This document shows, piece after piece, positions 63,342 to 64,000 of a DNA stretch of 64,000 bases. Position numbers and translations under genes: made by a program. Each line of letters opens with the position of its first letter. Position 1 is the first letter of the stretch. The stretch is from Octadecabacter ascidiaceicola (GTDB taxonomy: Bacteria > Pseudomonadota > Alphaproteobacteria > Rhodobacterales > Rhodobacteraceae). The stretch lies in contig NZ_FXYD01000004.1 in the NCBI RefSeq assembly GCF_900185015.1, positions 394,490 through 458,489 on the forward strand, given 5' to 3'. The notes beneath the pieces are model-generated. The model saw nothing but the letters and a program-made list of their open reading frames with translations, did not search any database and was not told the origin of the DNA.

Positions 63342-63797
63342 TTAGATACTCTTTTGTGATGGGGCTTTGTGGAGAGCTAAAACGACAAGTAATATCAAAA
63401 AGCCTACAGCTCCAAAATTCAAATTTGGGGCATCTCGCCCCATAAAGAATATGTCGCATGAATTCAGGTGTTCAGTGTATCGAAGGTTTGTGATCCCTCC
63501 GACCAAGAATGCAGAGATGCTTGCGAAGGTAGCTAAGACGAACAAAATTGTGCCTCGACCATAAGTCATTACCGTAGCAAAAGAAAATGCCACCAAAGAT
63601 GCGGCTATATAAGCTCCCCACAAGCATGACTTGACTAGAGTTTGAAGTCGAAAATCCAGCACCTGGCCGCATCCGTCGCCCGGCAACAGCACAACTAGCG
63701 CGTCGTTCGCAACGAAATGAACTCCCATCTGGGCAAGCAAAACGAAGCCAAAAATCAGCACAAATGCGAGTAAGGAGTAGGTGCGTGAGAGCATCAT
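63342..63797 (-). CDS. Hypothetical membrane protein next to an IS end
   Basis: A 151-residue protein with four predicted membrane segments. The adjacent ATG-ATG at 63797 with GAGG upstream is taken as start. The frame is also open upstream to a TTG at 63873-63875 and runs into the IS end, so the native N-terminus could have been lost. Base composition is more AT-rich than its neighbours. A charged loop with a Cys (PGDGCGQVLDF) lies between helices. No family recognised. Confidence 0.62.
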   Translation of the reverse strand: MMLSRTYSLLAFVLIFGFVLLAQMGVHFVANDALVVLLPGDGCGQVLDFRLQTLVKSCLWGAYIAASLVAFSFATVMTYGRGTILFVLATFASISAFLVGGITNLRYTEHLNSCDIFFMGRDAPNLNFGAVGFLILLVVLALHKAPSQKSI

Positions 63798-63877
63798 AAT
63801 TACATTTTCCTCTACCACTAGGTGGGCCAGTCCAAACTTAGGATCTTCGATTGAAAAGTCGTCGAATTGCTCCAATT

Positions 63878-64000
63878 CTGTTGAAAAAGTCTTCTTGATT
63901 TGAAGGCCATCGGCTGATTCAATTTCCCTATTACAACGGGGAATTTAGCGATGATGGGAGCGAAGCAGAAAGCGCAAGCGGCGTTGTTTTATGAGTTCTC
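63878..64000 (+). mobile_element. Left end of an IS1182-like insertion sequence (continues outside window)
   Basis: CTGTTGAAAAAGTC at about 63878-63891 resembles the terminal inverted repeat of IS1182-type elements, and a transposase start follows about 60 bases later. The other end, the target duplication and most of the transposase lie beyond the window, so the boundary is approximate. Confidence 0.6.
63951..64000 (+). CDS. IS1182-like transposase, N-terminal fragment cut by window edge
   Basis: The frame begins MMGAKQKAQAALFYEF and runs off the window. I recognise KQxAQxALFYEF as the N-terminus of IS1182-family DDE transposases frequent in Rhodobacterales. Only 16 residues are visible, so the call depends on this short match and the inverted-repeat-like sequence upstream. 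Confidence 0.65.
   Translation, partial: MMGAKQKAQAALFYEF

Noticed and set aside
1..64000. CRISPR arrays, rRNA, tRNA or prophage
   Set aside because: No regularly spaced repeats, rRNA/tRNA signatures, integrase or phage structural genes were seen on either strand.

Overview
The window reads as chromosomal DNA of a marine alphaproteobacterium of the Rhodobacterales (Roseobacter group). Pointers are a TRAP-type solute transporter, phenylacetyl-CoA epoxidase genes, a 44-residue aa3-type cytochrome c oxidase subunit IV, a DmdC-like acyl-CoA dehydrogenase, poly-hydroxybutyrate genes phaA-phaB, a plant/alphaproteobacterial-type glutamate-cysteine ligase, and several small proteins I know only from this order. 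Coding density is very high, with many ATGA, GTGA and TAATG junctions. No rRNA, tRNA or CRISPR array was found, and no gene-free stretch exceeds 300 bases. The only mobile element is the left end of an insertion sequence at the right edge.

Region 1 (1-9136) is a phenylacetate catabolic island: the 3' end of paaK, a TetR-family (PaaR-like) regulator, a three-gene TRAP transporter and, on the opposite strand, thiolase-paaABCDE. The TRAP transporter lies inside the island and is a good candidate for uptake of phenylacetate or a related aromatic acid. Region 2 (9075-14958) is a sugar/cyclitol operon behind a perfect 16-bp LacI-type palindrome: an IolG-like dehydrogenase, a CUT2 ABC importer with a single-domain ATPase, a small membrane protein, iolB and an SDR gene now destroyed by three nonsense codons and one frameshift.

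Region 3 (15046-24535) holds an unrecognised protein, an ABC-2 exporter, an S49 peptidase, a tiny zinc-ribbon membrane protein, a Ca/Na antiporter, a pteridine-reductase-like SDR, then uvrC-pgsA-moaD-moaE and convergent tag. Region 4 (24599-36159) holds an EAL protein, phaA-phaB with a strong terminator, an SlyX/YdcH-like small protein, a tRNA methyltransferase, a polyprenyl synthase, ispE, a TPR protein, ETF-ubiquinone oxidoreductase and greA. Region 5 (36167-46765) mixes mobA, azlCD, a lipoprotein, coxIV, an Lrp regulator with its own palindrome, a glutamine amidotransferase, an MBL hydrolase, the DmdC-like dehydrogenase, Sua5, YqgE and a DsbD-alpha-like protein.

Region 6 (46762-63797) has an RND efflux pair, moaB, a divergent uracil-DNA glycosylase-like protein, a pyrB-(three small membrane genes)-pyrC'-plsY operon in which the dihydroorotase homologue has lost its metal ligands and catalytic Asp, gshA, rsmE, ubiA, an OmpA/BON protein and a membrane protein that abuts the IS end.

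The points most worth a second look are the dead dihydroorotase with the membrane cassette between it and pyrB, the freshly inactivated SDR gene, the TRAP transporter inside the paa island, the glycosylase-like protein with altered catalytic motifs, and a lipoprotein with a possible permuted NlpC/P60-like His...Cys arrangement.
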